Assembly: GCF_002909255.1 (NCBI RefSeq)
Contig: NZ_PIOB01000001.1
Location: forward strand, 682,001-746,000
Direction of reading: 5' to 3'
Length of the DNA: 64,000 nucleotides
Origin: Arenibacter hampyeongensis
GTDB taxonomy: Bacteria > Bacteroidota > Bacteroidia > Flavobacteriales > Flavobacteriaceae
Shown here: positions 17,439 to 25,951 of the stretch, piece by piece
Layout: the number at the start of each line of letters is the position of its first letter
Position numbering within the stretch: position 1 is the stretch's first letter
Notes under the pieces: generated by a model
Told to the model about the DNA's origin: nothing
What the model saw: the letters and a program-made list of their open reading frames with translations, nothing else
Databases searched by the model: none
Translations under genes and position numbers: made by a program

Positions 17439-17795
17439 ATGTCTAGAGATACACAATTAAAAGATAGATGGGAGATTTTGGTTAAGAAACTATCGTCACA
17501 ATTTGCAGATAGCGATCCCTTGGAATTGGATGCAATTATATATTTGGTGGGTGTTCAGGAATTGGGACAGATTCATAAAACCTACAAGAAAGATGAAAAG
17601 TTAAATCTAATGCATATTGCAATATGTAGGTTGTTGGAACCCTATGGGTATTATGAGTTCGATTTTTTTGATGAAGATGGCTGGCCACATTATACCATTA
17701 AGGAAGAATTGCCACCCCTAAAGGCTGGTGAACAATCCGTATTGATGAAAGAGGCCTTGGTAAGCTACTTTTTGGAAAGGGATTACATTTCTTAA
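17439..17795 (+). CDS. Conserved hypothetical protein
   Basis: 118 residues, acidic, no signal peptide or membrane segment. I recognise it only as a small cytoplasmic protein of the type conserved in Flavobacteriia (motifs LDAIIYLVGVQELGQIHKTYKKDEK and EPYGYYEFDFFDEDGWPHY). Function unknown. Its stop is two bases before the next ATG, so it forms a tight unit with the monooxygenase-like gene at 17798 and, through that, pbpC. Confidence 0.75.
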   Translation: MSRDTQLKDRWEILVKKLSSQFADSDPLELDAIIYLVGVQELGQIHKTYKKDEKLNLMHIAICRLLEPYGYYEFDFFDEDGWPHYTIKEELPPLKAGEQSVLMKEALVSYFLERDYIS

Positions 17796-17797
17796 AT

Positions 17798-18105
17798 ATG
17801 GAACCTCCAAAACCCTGTTATGCCATAATTTTTACTTCGACCAGAATGGAAGATGATCACAGTTATGATGGAATTGCCGAGCAGATGGAGTTATTGGATA
17901 AAAGGCTGGGGTTTCTAGGCTTTGAAAGTGCCAGAGCCCAAATAGGGGTCACCTCAAGATATTGGGATAATTTGGGGGCTATTACAGATCCGAAAAGAAT
18001 TGCGAATAATTTATTTGCCCAAAAAAAGGGAGGGAAGAGTGGTGCAAATGGCATAAAGTCCGAATTTGTTCGGTAGAAAGGGAATATGAATTTGGGAACG
18101 GATAA
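17798..18105 (+). CDS. Antibiotic-biosynthesis-monooxygenase-like protein read through a -1 frameshift
   Basis: The small dimeric ferredoxin-like fold of the ABM family is visible: CYAIIFTSTR at the start, then LGFLGFESARAQIGVTSRYWDNLGAI. In the starting frame the protein stops at 18074-18076 after 92 residues with an unrelated tail. After codon 77 (AAG, 18026-18028) the -1 frame continues as GREEWCKWHKVRICSVEREY up to TAA at 18103-18105. That restores the conserved family C-terminus (W.R/KVRIC.VEREYEFG) and gives 102 residues. The junction is A AAA AAG at 18022-18028, the classic bacterial -1 slippery heptamer; a lost A in this A7 run would look the same. The full product overlaps the pbpC start by 20 bases. 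Confidence 0.75.
18022..18028 (+). other. Slippery heptamer A AAA AAG in frame
   Basis: In the zero frame the codons are CAA AAA AAG. The heptamer therefore has the register X XXY YYZ required for tandem -1 slippage of Lys-tRNA, as in dnaX. GGGAGGG follows directly; I see no strong stimulatory stem-loop in the next 40 bases. Confidence 0.6.
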
Positions 18106-20476
18106 GAATCCAGTTAAGCGAGTTACAGTTTTAAAATGGCTGAAAGGGCTAATCGGAAAGCATCCTAAAAAGTTACTGATTCTTATACTGTTATTGACGG
18201 CCTATTATTTCTGTTTGCCCAGACAACTATTCAACACCCCACAGGCAACTGTTGTTGAGAGTAGATCAGGAAAGCTTTTGGGAGCGCTTATTGCCGAGGA
18301 TGGGCAATGGAGGTTTCCTGTTGTTGATAGCGTACCCTATAAATTTGAGACTTGTATTTTAAATTTTGAGGACGCCCATTTTTATCATCATCCTGGTTTT
18401 AATCCTGTTTCCATAAGTAAGGCGTTCATAGCAAATATTCTTGCCGGGGAAACGGTGAGGGGTGGGAGTACACTTACCCAGCAAGTGATTCGATTGTCCC
18501 GTAACCATAAAAAACGGTCTTATTGGGAAAAAGTCAAGGAATTGGTTTTGGCCACTAGGCTGGAATTTCGCTATTCCAAAAAAGACATTTTAAAATTGTA
18601 TGCAAGCCATGCCCCTTTTGGCGGAAATGTGGTTGGACTGGAGGTAGCGGCTTGGCGTTATTTTGGCATGCAACCAAGTCAGTTATCATGGGCGGAAGCA
18701 GCTACTTTGGCCGTACTGCCCAATGCCCCAAGCTTGATATATCCTGGAAAAAATCAAATTAAATTACGGAATAAGAGAAACAAACTACTTCAAAAATTGT
18801 TACTAAACCATCATATTGATAGCACTACGTACCAATTATCGCTGCTGGAAGAATTGCCTAATAAGCCATTTTCACTACCTGATACAGCACCTCATTTAGT
18901 ACAGTATTTGGCAAAAAAAGGCAAAGGGAAAAGAATTTTGACCCATTTGGATGAAAATCTTCAGACCAATATAAATGCTATTGTGAAAAAGCATTATAAT
19001 ACCTTGAAACAGAATCAGGTCTATAATGCGGCTGTACTGGTAATGGACGTACAAACCCGCAAGGTACTTGCATATATAGGCAACACACCAACGGATAATG
19101 AACATGAGAAGGATGTGGATATGGTGCAGGCCAATCGCAGTACTGGCAGTGTTTTAAAACCGTTATTGTTTACTGCCATGATGGATGCGGGAGAATTGTT
19201 GCCCAACATGCTGGTACCTGATGTTCCTACCCAAATAGCGGGTTATACACCTGAAAATTTCAATGAAAGTTATAGTGGTGCCATACAGGCAGACAAGGCA
19301 TTGGCAAAGTCACTCAATATTCCGGCTGTACGCTTGTTGCAATCCTATGGTCTTGAAAAATTTAGGGATCAGTTAGATCTATTTAACCTAAGGGGGCTTA
19401 ACAGGTCTGCCGATCATTACGGACTTATACTGATACTTGGAGGAGCAGAAACTAATCTATGGGATTTGTGCAAGACTTATGCCTCCTTGGCATCAACGGT
19501 AAACCATTTTAACGAAACTTCCAGTGAGTATTACACAAAAGAATTTGTAGAGCCAATAATAAGTGCGGATTCAATAGCCGATTTTGGGGCGAAATCCACC
19601 GTAAAAACTATTTTTGATGCGGCCAGTATCTACCTCACTTTTGAGGCGATGAAAAAAGTTAACCGACCTGAGGGAAGCGAATCTTGGGAGTTTTTTGATT
19701 CCTCCAAGCAGATAGCATGGAAAACAGGTACAAGTTTTGGTAATAAGGATGCATGGGCCATTGGAATTACCAAAGACCATGTGGTAGGGGTATGGACTGG
19801 CAATGCGGATGGAGAAGGAAGACCAAATGTTTCTGGACTCACTAGTGCGGCCCCAATTTTATTCGATGTTTTTAATGTTTTGCCACAATCTGCCTGGTTT
19901 CAAAAACCTGAGGATGAGTTTACCGAAATTAGAGTATGCTCCAAAAGCGGTTTCTTGGCTACCGAAATATGCCCCAGTGAGGTTATCTCTATCCCCAACA
20001 AACAAAATTATGTAAAAGCCTGTGCCTATCATCAACTGGTACATTTAGATCCTCAAAAACAGTATAGGGTTAATTCCTCTTGCGCGAGCCTGTCCGAAAT
20101 GCGGAGCGAGTCTTGGTTCGTGCTACCTCCATTAATGGAATTCTACTATAAAAAGAGTCATCCAACCTATAAATCTCTGCCGGTTTTCTTAGAGGGTTGC
20201 AAAGAAACCAACACTGCGGTTATGGAGTTTATTTATCCAAGGAACGGAAGTAGAATAACACTGCCCAAAAATTTTGAAGGAAAAAAGAACGAATTAATAG
20301 TGAAGTTGGCCCATTCAAAACCTGAAACTCCTGTGTATTGGTATTTGGATGAGAAATTTGTTGGGGAAACCACAAACTTTCATGAAAAAGGATTGATACC
20401 TGAACCGGGAAATCATAGGATTATCGCTGTGGATGCTTTGGGCAATGAAGTTGTTATAACGATAACGTTGGAGTAA
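18086..20476 (+). CDS. pbpC: Penicillin-binding protein 1C
   Basis: 796 residues, a bifunctional peptidoglycan polymerase. One membrane anchor (LLILILLLTAYYFCL, residues about 29-43) is followed by the GT51 glycosyltransferase with catalytic Glu95 in FEDAHFYHHPGF and the RGGSTLTQQ motif. The transpeptidase has SVLK (Ser355, Lys358), SLN (Ser409-Asn411) and KTGT (Lys546-Thr549), all intact. The last 80 residues match the BiPBP_C domain that defines PBP1C. Bacterial alpha-2-macroglobulin genes typically pair with pbpC, suggesting repair of the wall after attack, and the same association holds here across four small genes. The start ATG lies 9 bases past the zero-frame stop of the frameshifted gene and inside its -1-frame extension. 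Confidence 0.95.
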   Translation: MNLGTDKNPVKRVTVLKWLKGLIGKHPKKLLILILLLTAYYFCLPRQLFNTPQATVVESRSGKLLGALIAEDGQWRFPVVDSVPYKFETCILNFEDAHFYHHPGFNPVSISKAFIANILAGETVRGGSTLTQQVIRLSRNHKKRSYWEKVKELVLATRLEFRYSKKDILKLYASHAPFGGNVVGLEVAAWRYFGMQPSQLSWAEAATLAVLPNAPSLIYPGKNQIKLRNKRNKLLQKLLLNHHIDSTTYQLSLLEELPNKPFSLPDTAPHLVQYLAKKGKGKRILTHLDENLQTNINAIVKKHYNTLKQNQVYNAAVLVMDVQTRKVLAYIGNTPTDNEHEKDVDMVQANRSTGSVLKPLLFTAMMDAGELLPNMLVPDVPTQIAGYTPENFNESYSGAIQADKALAKSLNIPAVRLLQSYGLEKFRDQLDLFNLRGLNRSADHYGLILILGGAETNLWDLCKTYASLASTVNHFNETSSEYYTKEFVEPIISADSIADFGAKSTVKTIFDAASIYLTFEAMKKVNRPEGSESWEFFDSSKQIAWKTGTSFGNKDAWAIGITKDHVVGVWTGNADGEGRPNVSGLTSAAPILFDVFNVLPQSAWFQKPEDEFTEIRVCSKSGFLATEICPSEVISIPNKQNYVKACAYHQLVHLDPQKQYRVNSSCASLSEMRSESWFVLPPLMEFYYKKSHPTYKSLPVFLEGCKETNTAVMEFIYPRNGSRITLPKNFEGKKNELIVKLAHSKPETPVYWYLDEKFVGETTNFHEKGLIPEPGNHRIIAVDALGNEVVITITLE

Positions 20477-20572
20477 CATTTGTCCTTTGATTTAGGAGTA
20501 TAATCAGTTACCTTTAAGGGCATTAGTTGAAGTAAGATAAATCCACCTCATAACTAACCGATATATATTAAG

Positions 20573-22240
20573 ATGACAAAAAATATTCGATTTTCTAATT
20601 TGGACAGAAAAAAAACCGTTGCCAAACTAACGGAAGAATCATTTGATCTTGTTGTGATCGGTGGCGGAATTACGGGAGGAGGGATTGCCTTGGATGCTGC
20701 ATCCAGAGGTCTAAAGGTGGCCTTGGTTGAAAAAAATGATTTTGCATCAGGAACCAGTAGCAAGTCAACAAAATTGATACACGGTGGCCTGCGTTATCTA
20801 AAGCAATTTGATTTCTGGCTGGTAAAAGAGGTTGGTTCCGAAAGGGCCATAGTTCATAAATTGGCGCCACATTTGGTGTTGCCAGAGAAAATGTTATTGC
20901 CCTTAATAGAAAATGGATCTTATGGCAAATGGCTCACCTCCATAGGTTTAAAAGTCTATGATATTTTGGCACAGGTTACAGGGGATGACAAACGTAAAAT
21001 GCTGGAGAAAAAAGAAGCCCTGAAATTGGAGCCTTTGTTGCCCAAAAAAATATTGAAGGGAGCAGGGTATTATGCGGAATATAGGACGGATGATGCGAGA
21101 CTGACCATGGAGACCATTAAGACTAGTTTGCACCATGGAGCCATAGCTATTAACTACGTTGAAGTGAAGGACTTTATTTATGATGAGGGCATAGTGGCAG
21201 GGGTAAAAGTGAAAGACACAGTCTCGGATACGGAATTTTCAATAAAGTCGAAATATGTAATTAGCGCCGCAGGGCCTTGGGTAGATGAACTCAGGGGGAT
21301 TAATAATTCAAAAAAGGGAAAGCGTCTACATCTTACCAAAGGAGTGCATTTGGTTTTTCCCTACGATAAATTGCCTATAAAGCAATCGGTGTATTTTGAT
21401 ATTCCGGATGGTAGAATGATGTTTGCAATTCCAAGGGGCAAGATTACCTATATAGGTACAACGGATACAAATTTCAACGAGAATAAGGACGACGTAAAAA
21501 CGGATGTCGCCGATGCCATTTATTTAATATCTGCCGTGAATAATATGTTTCCAAAGATTAATTTGGAAATGGAAGATATTATATCTTCTTGGGCAGGACT
21601 ACGCCCGCTCATACACGAAGAAGGCAAATCCGCCTCTGAATTATCACGAAAGGATGAGATTTTTACTTCAGAATCTGGGCTTATCAGTATTGCCGGGGGC
21701 AAGCTTACGGGTTATCGTAAAATGGCGGAGAGAGTGGTGAACAGGGTCGGAAAAAAATTGGAGGAGGATTATGGGAGTTTAGTAAAACCTTCAGATACCG
21801 AGCATATTCCATTATGTGGTAACGAATTTAAAAAGTATAAATACGTCAAGAAATATATTGCAGAAATTCATGAGAGATTAACCCCTGAAGGATTTTCACA
21901 ATATGATGCCTGGTATTTGGTTACCAATTACGGGAAACAAACTGAAACTATTTTGGAATACTATGCCAAACAAAAAGATGATGATCATGAATTGGGCATG
22001 GCCAAAGCCGAATTAAAGTTTACCATTGAAAATGAAATGGTGCAAACTCCCATGGATTTCTTTATTCGAAGGACTGGAAGGTTATACTTTGATATTGACA
22101 GTATTAGAAAATTGATGGAACCCATATTGGCCGAATTCAAAACTATATTTAAACTGGAGGATGAGATCATTAACTCCTATAGGGCAACCTTGGAGGAAGA
22201 ATTGGAAGAGCACTCCAATTTTTCACTGGACAGAATTTAG
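20573..22240 (+). CDS. glpD: Glycerol-3-phosphate dehydrogenase, FAD-dependent
   Basis: 555 residues. It oxidises glycerol-3-phosphate to dihydroxyacetone phosphate and passes electrons to quinones at the inner membrane. The FAD-binding GGGITGGGIALDAASRG and LVEKNDFASGTSSKSTKLIHGG are visible near residues 30-75, and the SIAGGKLTGYRKMAERV segment near residue 370 closes the FAD domain. The C-terminal helical domain is present and the length is typical. It converges with gpsA, which runs the reverse reaction with NAD(P)H, so the pair controls the glycerol-3-phosphate pool. Confidence 0.95.
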   Translation: MTKNIRFSNLDRKKTVAKLTEESFDLVVIGGGITGGGIALDAASRGLKVALVEKNDFASGTSSKSTKLIHGGLRYLKQFDFWLVKEVGSERAIVHKLAPHLVLPEKMLLPLIENGSYGKWLTSIGLKVYDILAQVTGDDKRKMLEKKEALKLEPLLPKKILKGAGYYAEYRTDDARLTMETIKTSLHHGAIAINYVEVKDFIYDEGIVAGVKVKDTVSDTEFSIKSKYVISAAGPWVDELRGINNSKKGKRLHLTKGVHLVFPYDKLPIKQSVYFDIPDGRMMFAIPRGKITYIGTTDTNFNENKDDVKTDVADAIYLISAVNNMFPKINLEMEDIISSWAGLRPLIHEEGKSASELSRKDEIFTSESGLISIAGGKLTGYRKMAERVVNRVGKKLEEDYGSLVKPSDTEHIPLCGNEFKKYKYVKKYIAEIHERLTPEGFSQYDAWYLVTNYGKQTETILEYYAKQKDDDHELGMAKAELKFTIENEMVQTPMDFFIRRTGRLYFDIDSIRKLMEPILAEFKTIFKLEDEIINSYRATLEEELEEHSNFSLDRI

Positions 22241-22293
22241 AGAGTGCCATTATATTAATATTCGCTTGATCGTACAGAGGTAACATTTATAAG

Positions 22294-23295
22294 TTAATCC
22301 AGTTTTTCGGTCAGGTCCTTGAATACTTTTTTCGGACTTTTATTTTCATAAAGGACCTCGTAAACAGCGTTTAAAATAGGAGTTTTCGATTTTTTCTTGT
22401 GTTTTGAAACTATTAAATGGGCACTATTGGTGGCATAATAGCCTTCGGCCACCATTTTCATTTCCATCATGGCGCTTTTTACGGTATACCCTTTGCCTAT
22501 CATATTGCCAAACATACGGTTACGGCTAAAAACGGAGTAGCCGGTTACCAAAAGATCTCCTAAATAGGCAGAATCATTTATGTTGCGTTTCATTTTATGT
22601 ACCCGTTTTATAAACCGTTTCATTTCTCTGATGGAGTTGCTCATGAGTACACTTTGAAAATTATCACCGTAGCCCAATCCGTGAGCGATACCTGCAGCAA
22701 TGGCATAAATATTCTTAAGCATGGCTGCATATTCCGTCCCGATAATATCGTCGGATATTTTAGTTTTTATATAATCGCTGCTCAAGTGTTTGGCCACCAA
22801 TTTGGCTTTTTCGGTATCTGCGCAGGCAATGGTTAAATAGGACAATCGTTCCAAAGCAACTTCTTCGGCATGGCAAGGCCCGGTAATGACCCCTATGTTT
22901 TCGAAGGGAATATTATAATTAACATGAAAATGTTCCCCAACAATTAAACTGGTTTCCGGTACAATGCCTTTAATGGCCGAAAAAATTATTTTGTCCTTAA
23001 TGTCAACCGTCAGTTGCTTCAATTCGTTTTCCAAGAAAGCAGAGGGAATAGCAAATATTAGTACATCGGCATCGGTAACGGCTTCGTTAATGTCGTTTGT
23101 AAGGTTTAATTGCTCTGTATGAAACTCTACAGAACTGAGGTAATTGGGATTGTGTTTTTGTGTTCTAATGTGTTCAATGGCATCCGTATTTCGCATATAC
23201 CAATTTACCACATCGGCATTCTCTGTCAACATCTTAACAATGGCAGTTGCCCAGCTACCACCTCCCAACATAGCAAATTTTACATTGTTTTTCAT
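22294..23295 (-). CDS. gpsA: Glycerol-3-phosphate dehydrogenase, NAD(P)-dependent
   Basis: 333 residues. It reduces dihydroxyacetone phosphate to sn-glycerol-3-phosphate for phospholipid synthesis. The Rossmann motif is GGGSWATAIVKML, at the very N-terminus. The catalytic Lys lies in EYAAMLKNIYAIAAGIAHGLGYGDN, and VITGPCHAEEVA is the usual second motif. Complete and of normal length. The start ATG 23295 begins directly with the Rossmann fold. It converges on glpD with a 53-base gap that holds no clear terminator. Confidence 0.95.
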   Translation of the reverse strand: MKNNVKFAMLGGGSWATAIVKMLTENADVVNWYMRNTDAIEHIRTQKHNPNYLSSVEFHTEQLNLTNDINEAVTDADVLIFAIPSAFLENELKQLTVDIKDKIIFSAIKGIVPETSLIVGEHFHVNYNIPFENIGVITGPCHAEEVALERLSYLTIACADTEKAKLVAKHLSSDYIKTKISDDIIGTEYAAMLKNIYAIAAGIAHGLGYGDNFQSVLMSNSIREMKRFIKRVHKMKRNINDSAYLGDLLVTGYSVFSRNRMFGNMIGKGYTVKSAMMEMKMVAEGYYATNSAHLIVSKHKKKSKTPILNAVYEVLYENKSPKKVFKDLTEKLD

Positions 23296-23758
23296 CTATT
23301 TTAAAATTTTGTATTAACCTGGAAATGAACTTAATAAAAATTATCTGCCATAATCAACCAATTCTCTTTCGCATAAAACATTAAACAATTAGGTTGGTAA
23401 GCTAATAAATAATTTTTTTTATCAATTCATTCTTTACATCTTCTTGTTGTATTTTTTGTGCCATAATTTAGGCGTCAGATTACTAAAAAAGTATCCATGG
23501 CCTGTATATTTTCTTTAACAATTTGGAAGAGTGTATTGTTTAATAAAATCCATGGCAATGTAGGACTGTTTTTTGGAGATTCAAAACAAGAATTCGAGAC
23601 AAGTGGCATTATGATTTAAGTTTTGCTGTGCAGTCAGATATTCAGCTCCTTAGGTATTGTTATATTTTGGCATAAGGCAATGAATTGATTATCAACAAGT
23701 AGCATTACTGGCACAATGATTGTTTTTACAGTATATAGTAACAGCAATCTTTAAAAAA
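23296..23758. other. Divergent intergenic region, no gene recognised
   Basis: About 460 AT-rich bases between gpsA and the lipoprotein gene. A 40-codon ORF at 23497-23619 resembles nothing and is probably chance. CCATGG appears twice about 60 bases apart. No exact TAnnTTTG box was found in either direction. Confidence 0.4.
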
Positions 23759-24685
23759 ATGAGAACTATTAAACTACTACTCACGTCTTTAACCCTTGGC
23801 ATTCTAGCAAGCGGTTGTTACACGGAAGTTATTATCGAGGATGAATATATAGAGGACCCTATTTTAAATATTAATGCAGTATTACAATCCTATGACCTTT
23901 GGTACGTGGATATAAATGAGACCACTGGCAATGGGGAAGTTCCTTTTTTGCAAGGAGCGTTTACCGTCTCCTTTATTGGTAAAACTTTTTATGCCAATAA
24001 CAATTTAGTGGGAATTGGAAAAACAGGGAACGGCCTTGGATTGGATGTTGGCTATTTCAATATAGTCAATGAAAGTTTGCAAATAAACCATGTTGTTGAC
24101 GGTTATTGGAATTTGGAGGTATTTGTAGTTGATAATAATACCATTGAATTATATGATGTCAATAGCCGAACATCGTATTTTTTGGAGGGTTATCAAATAA
24201 ATAACTTTGATTACAACATGGTATTTTATGACAATTTACAATACCTACTTCAGGAATATGATATTTGGGAAAAGATAGCCACAAGTGAAGAGGGAGTCGT
24301 AAACGATTTTGATTCGGAAAATTACCTGCAGTTCTATAATGAAGGAAATAAAACTATGTTTAATTCCTCCGTAGACCCCAACGGGATGCATTTCAACGAT
24401 ATTTTATGGGATTATCAAGGGGAGTATTCCCTGTTTAATGTTTATAACGATGAAACGCTTAAAACTTTAACACTGGATTATGAATTCATGGACAATGATT
24501 ACTTTGAGTTGTACGTTATTAATGATAGTACAATAGAGCTCTATCATTCCTCTAGTGGAACGGTTTATAAGTTTAGGGGAAAGGGACTTATTACCTATTT
24601 GAAATCTGGAAAATCCCAATTGGATAAGAAAAGGGAGAAAACCGAGTTGGGGACCATGAAAGTGGCCAGAAAAAGAAAGATATAA
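23759..24685 (+). CDS. Lipoprotein with an internal tandem duplication
   Basis: 308 residues from ATG 23759; a TTG 39 bases earlier is in frame but would precede the signal peptide. Lipobox LASGC (Cys about 20). The mature part falls into two similar halves. The first opens with AVLQSYDLWYVDI and closes with FVVDNNTIELYDVNSRTSYFLEGY; the second opens with YLLQEYDIWEKIA and closes with YVINDSTIELYHSSSGTVYKFRGKG. A basic tail (KKREKTELGTMKVARKRKI) follows, unusual for a lipoprotein of this sort. Each half looks like an all-beta lipocalin-like unit. Function unknown. Transcribed alone, ending at the terminator at 24749. Confidence 0.75.
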   Translation: MRTIKLLLTSLTLGILASGCYTEVIIEDEYIEDPILNINAVLQSYDLWYVDINETTGNGEVPFLQGAFTVSFIGKTFYANNNLVGIGKTGNGLGLDVGYFNIVNESLQINHVVDGYWNLEVFVVDNNTIELYDVNSRTSYFLEGYQINNFDYNMVFYDNLQYLLQEYDIWEKIATSEEGVVNDFDSENYLQFYNEGNKTMFNSSVDPNGMHFNDILWDYQGEYSLFNVYNDETLKTLTLDYEFMDNDYFELYVINDSTIELYHSSSGTVYKFRGKGLITYLKSGKSQLDKKREKTELGTMKVARKRKI

Positions 24686-24725
24686 TTATTGACGTAAGGT
24701 TTTACGGTACCGATATAAAGAAGTT

Positions 24726-24742
24726 TTTGGTTGGTTATTTAG
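24726..24742 (+). repeat. 17-base G/T-rich element ahead of a terminator, copy 1
   Basis: TTTGGTTGGTTATTTAG occurs here and, identical, at 57421-57437. In both places it sits 4 to 6 bases ahead of an intrinsic terminator stem. A related GGGTTAGTTAGTTT precedes the terminator at 7312. Confidence 0.6.
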
Positions 24743-24748
24743 TTAAAG

Positions 24749-24783
24749 ACCGCCTTGGAGTAATTACCCAGGGCGGTTTTTTG
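24749..24783 (+). terminator. Intrinsic terminator
   Basis: ACCGCCTTGG pairs with CCAGGGCGGT (one T-G pair) around a 9-base loop, then T6. It ends the lipoprotein transcript. Confidence 0.85.
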
Positions 24784-24896
24784 TTTGCCATAATTAAAGA
24801 GTTATTCCGCCAATAATTGGCTGTTCAACAAAAGGGCTATTTTCAATTTAATTTCTTAAATTAAGGTGTTGTTCGTGGCTATAAAAAATCCAGCGT

Positions 24897-25868
24897 ATGA
24901 GATCCAAATATAATAAGGTAACCAACAAAAACCCACATGCAGAGATTCCGGGGAATCCTTCCACTTCCACTACCAGTAAAATAGTCTTGAACGACCGAAG
25001 TAACGGAATACCATTGCGAATCCTGAGTGAGGAGGATTGGCAATTTTGGTTGTACAACGGGTATATTGTGGTCAAAAATGCTATTACTAAGTCCCAAGCA
25101 CAGGAAACCGCCCACTTTTTATGGGAATTTGAAGAGAAAGACCCCAAGAATCCCAACAGTTGGTATACGCCTCCAAGGGCAGAAATGCAAATGAAGGAAT
25201 TAACGGGTACAGGAATGGTGGAGGTGTATAACCATCAGTATCTATGGAACAATAGGCAACAGGAAAAAATTTACGATGCTTTTGTGGATATTTGGGGGAC
25301 GGAAAAACTTTGGGTAACAATCGATAGGGCCAACCTAAATTTCCCTATTCGGCCAGGATTCGAGCAAAAGGGGTTTATACATTGGGACTACGACCCGGAA
25401 ACCAGACCTCAGAATGTACAGGGCGTATTAGCTTTGGCAGACCAGACCGATGAAAATATGGGTGGATTTCAATGTATTCCCTGGCTCTACCGGAATTATG
25501 ATTCATGGAAACTTGATCAGCCGGAGGATAGGGACCGTTTTAAACCAGATGTTAGCGATTTACAAGATAAAATCGTAAAGGTGAAGATGGAAACGGGCGA
25601 TCTTTTAATTTTTAATAGTACACAACCGCATGGGATAAGGCCAAATCATTCAAAAAACAAAGTGCGAATTGCCCAATATATCTCAATGATGCCGGCTGAA
25701 GAGGATAATGTGCCCCTTAAAACTTGGCGCATCAATTCTTGGAAAAATAGATTGGCACCAGAGGGATATGCTTTTCCAGGTGACCCCAGAAATTGGGAAC
25801 AGACCAAGTACAAATCGGCCAAATTAAATGATTTGGGCAAGAAATTATTAGGGCTTCAATCTTGGTAA
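24897..25868 (+). CDS. Phytanoyl-CoA dioxygenase (PhyH) family oxygenase
   Basis: 323 residues, a non-haem iron, 2-oxoglutarate-dependent oxygenase of the PhyH family. The iron triad can be seen as HWD in GFIHWDYDPETRPQNVQG near residue 163 and the distal His in STQPHGIRPNHSK near 243, with the Arg that follows as the likely 2-oxoglutarate anchor. The first 35 residues are Asn/Ser/Thr-rich and look disordered. Substrate unknown; in Bacteroidota such proteins act on diverse small molecules. It stands between a terminator and the SulP gene on the same strand with no clear partner. Confidence 0.85.
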   Translation: MRSKYNKVTNKNPHAEIPGNPSTSTTSKIVLNDRSNGIPLRILSEEDWQFWLYNGYIVVKNAITKSQAQETAHFLWEFEEKDPKNPNSWYTPPRAEMQMKELTGTGMVEVYNHQYLWNNRQQEKIYDAFVDIWGTEKLWVTIDRANLNFPIRPGFEQKGFIHWDYDPETRPQNVQGVLALADQTDENMGGFQCIPWLYRNYDSWKLDQPEDRDRFKPDVSDLQDKIVKVKMETGDLLIFNSTQPHGIRPNHSKNKVRIAQYISMMPAEEDNVPLKTWRINSWKNRLAPEGYAFPGDPRNWEQTKYKSAKLNDLGKKLLGLQSW

Positions 25869-25924
25869 TTTGTTGTAAATGTCACATTTAGGCATATCGA
25901 AGCCTATAAAACAAGAAAATCCCC

Positions 25925-25932
25925 TACTTTTG
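25925..25932 (+). promoter_or_regulatory. -7 box of the SulP gene
   Basis: TACTTTTG matches TAnnTTTG exactly and stands 20 bases ahead of the GTG start, implying a very short leader. No -33 TTG at the usual distance. Confidence 0.5.
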
Positions 25933-25951
25933 CGCCCTTAAAAACAAAGAC

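Noticed and set aside
23497-23619. 40-codon ORF upstream of the duplicated lipoprotein
   Set aside because: No similarity, no neighbouring unit, composition like the surrounding non-coding DNA.
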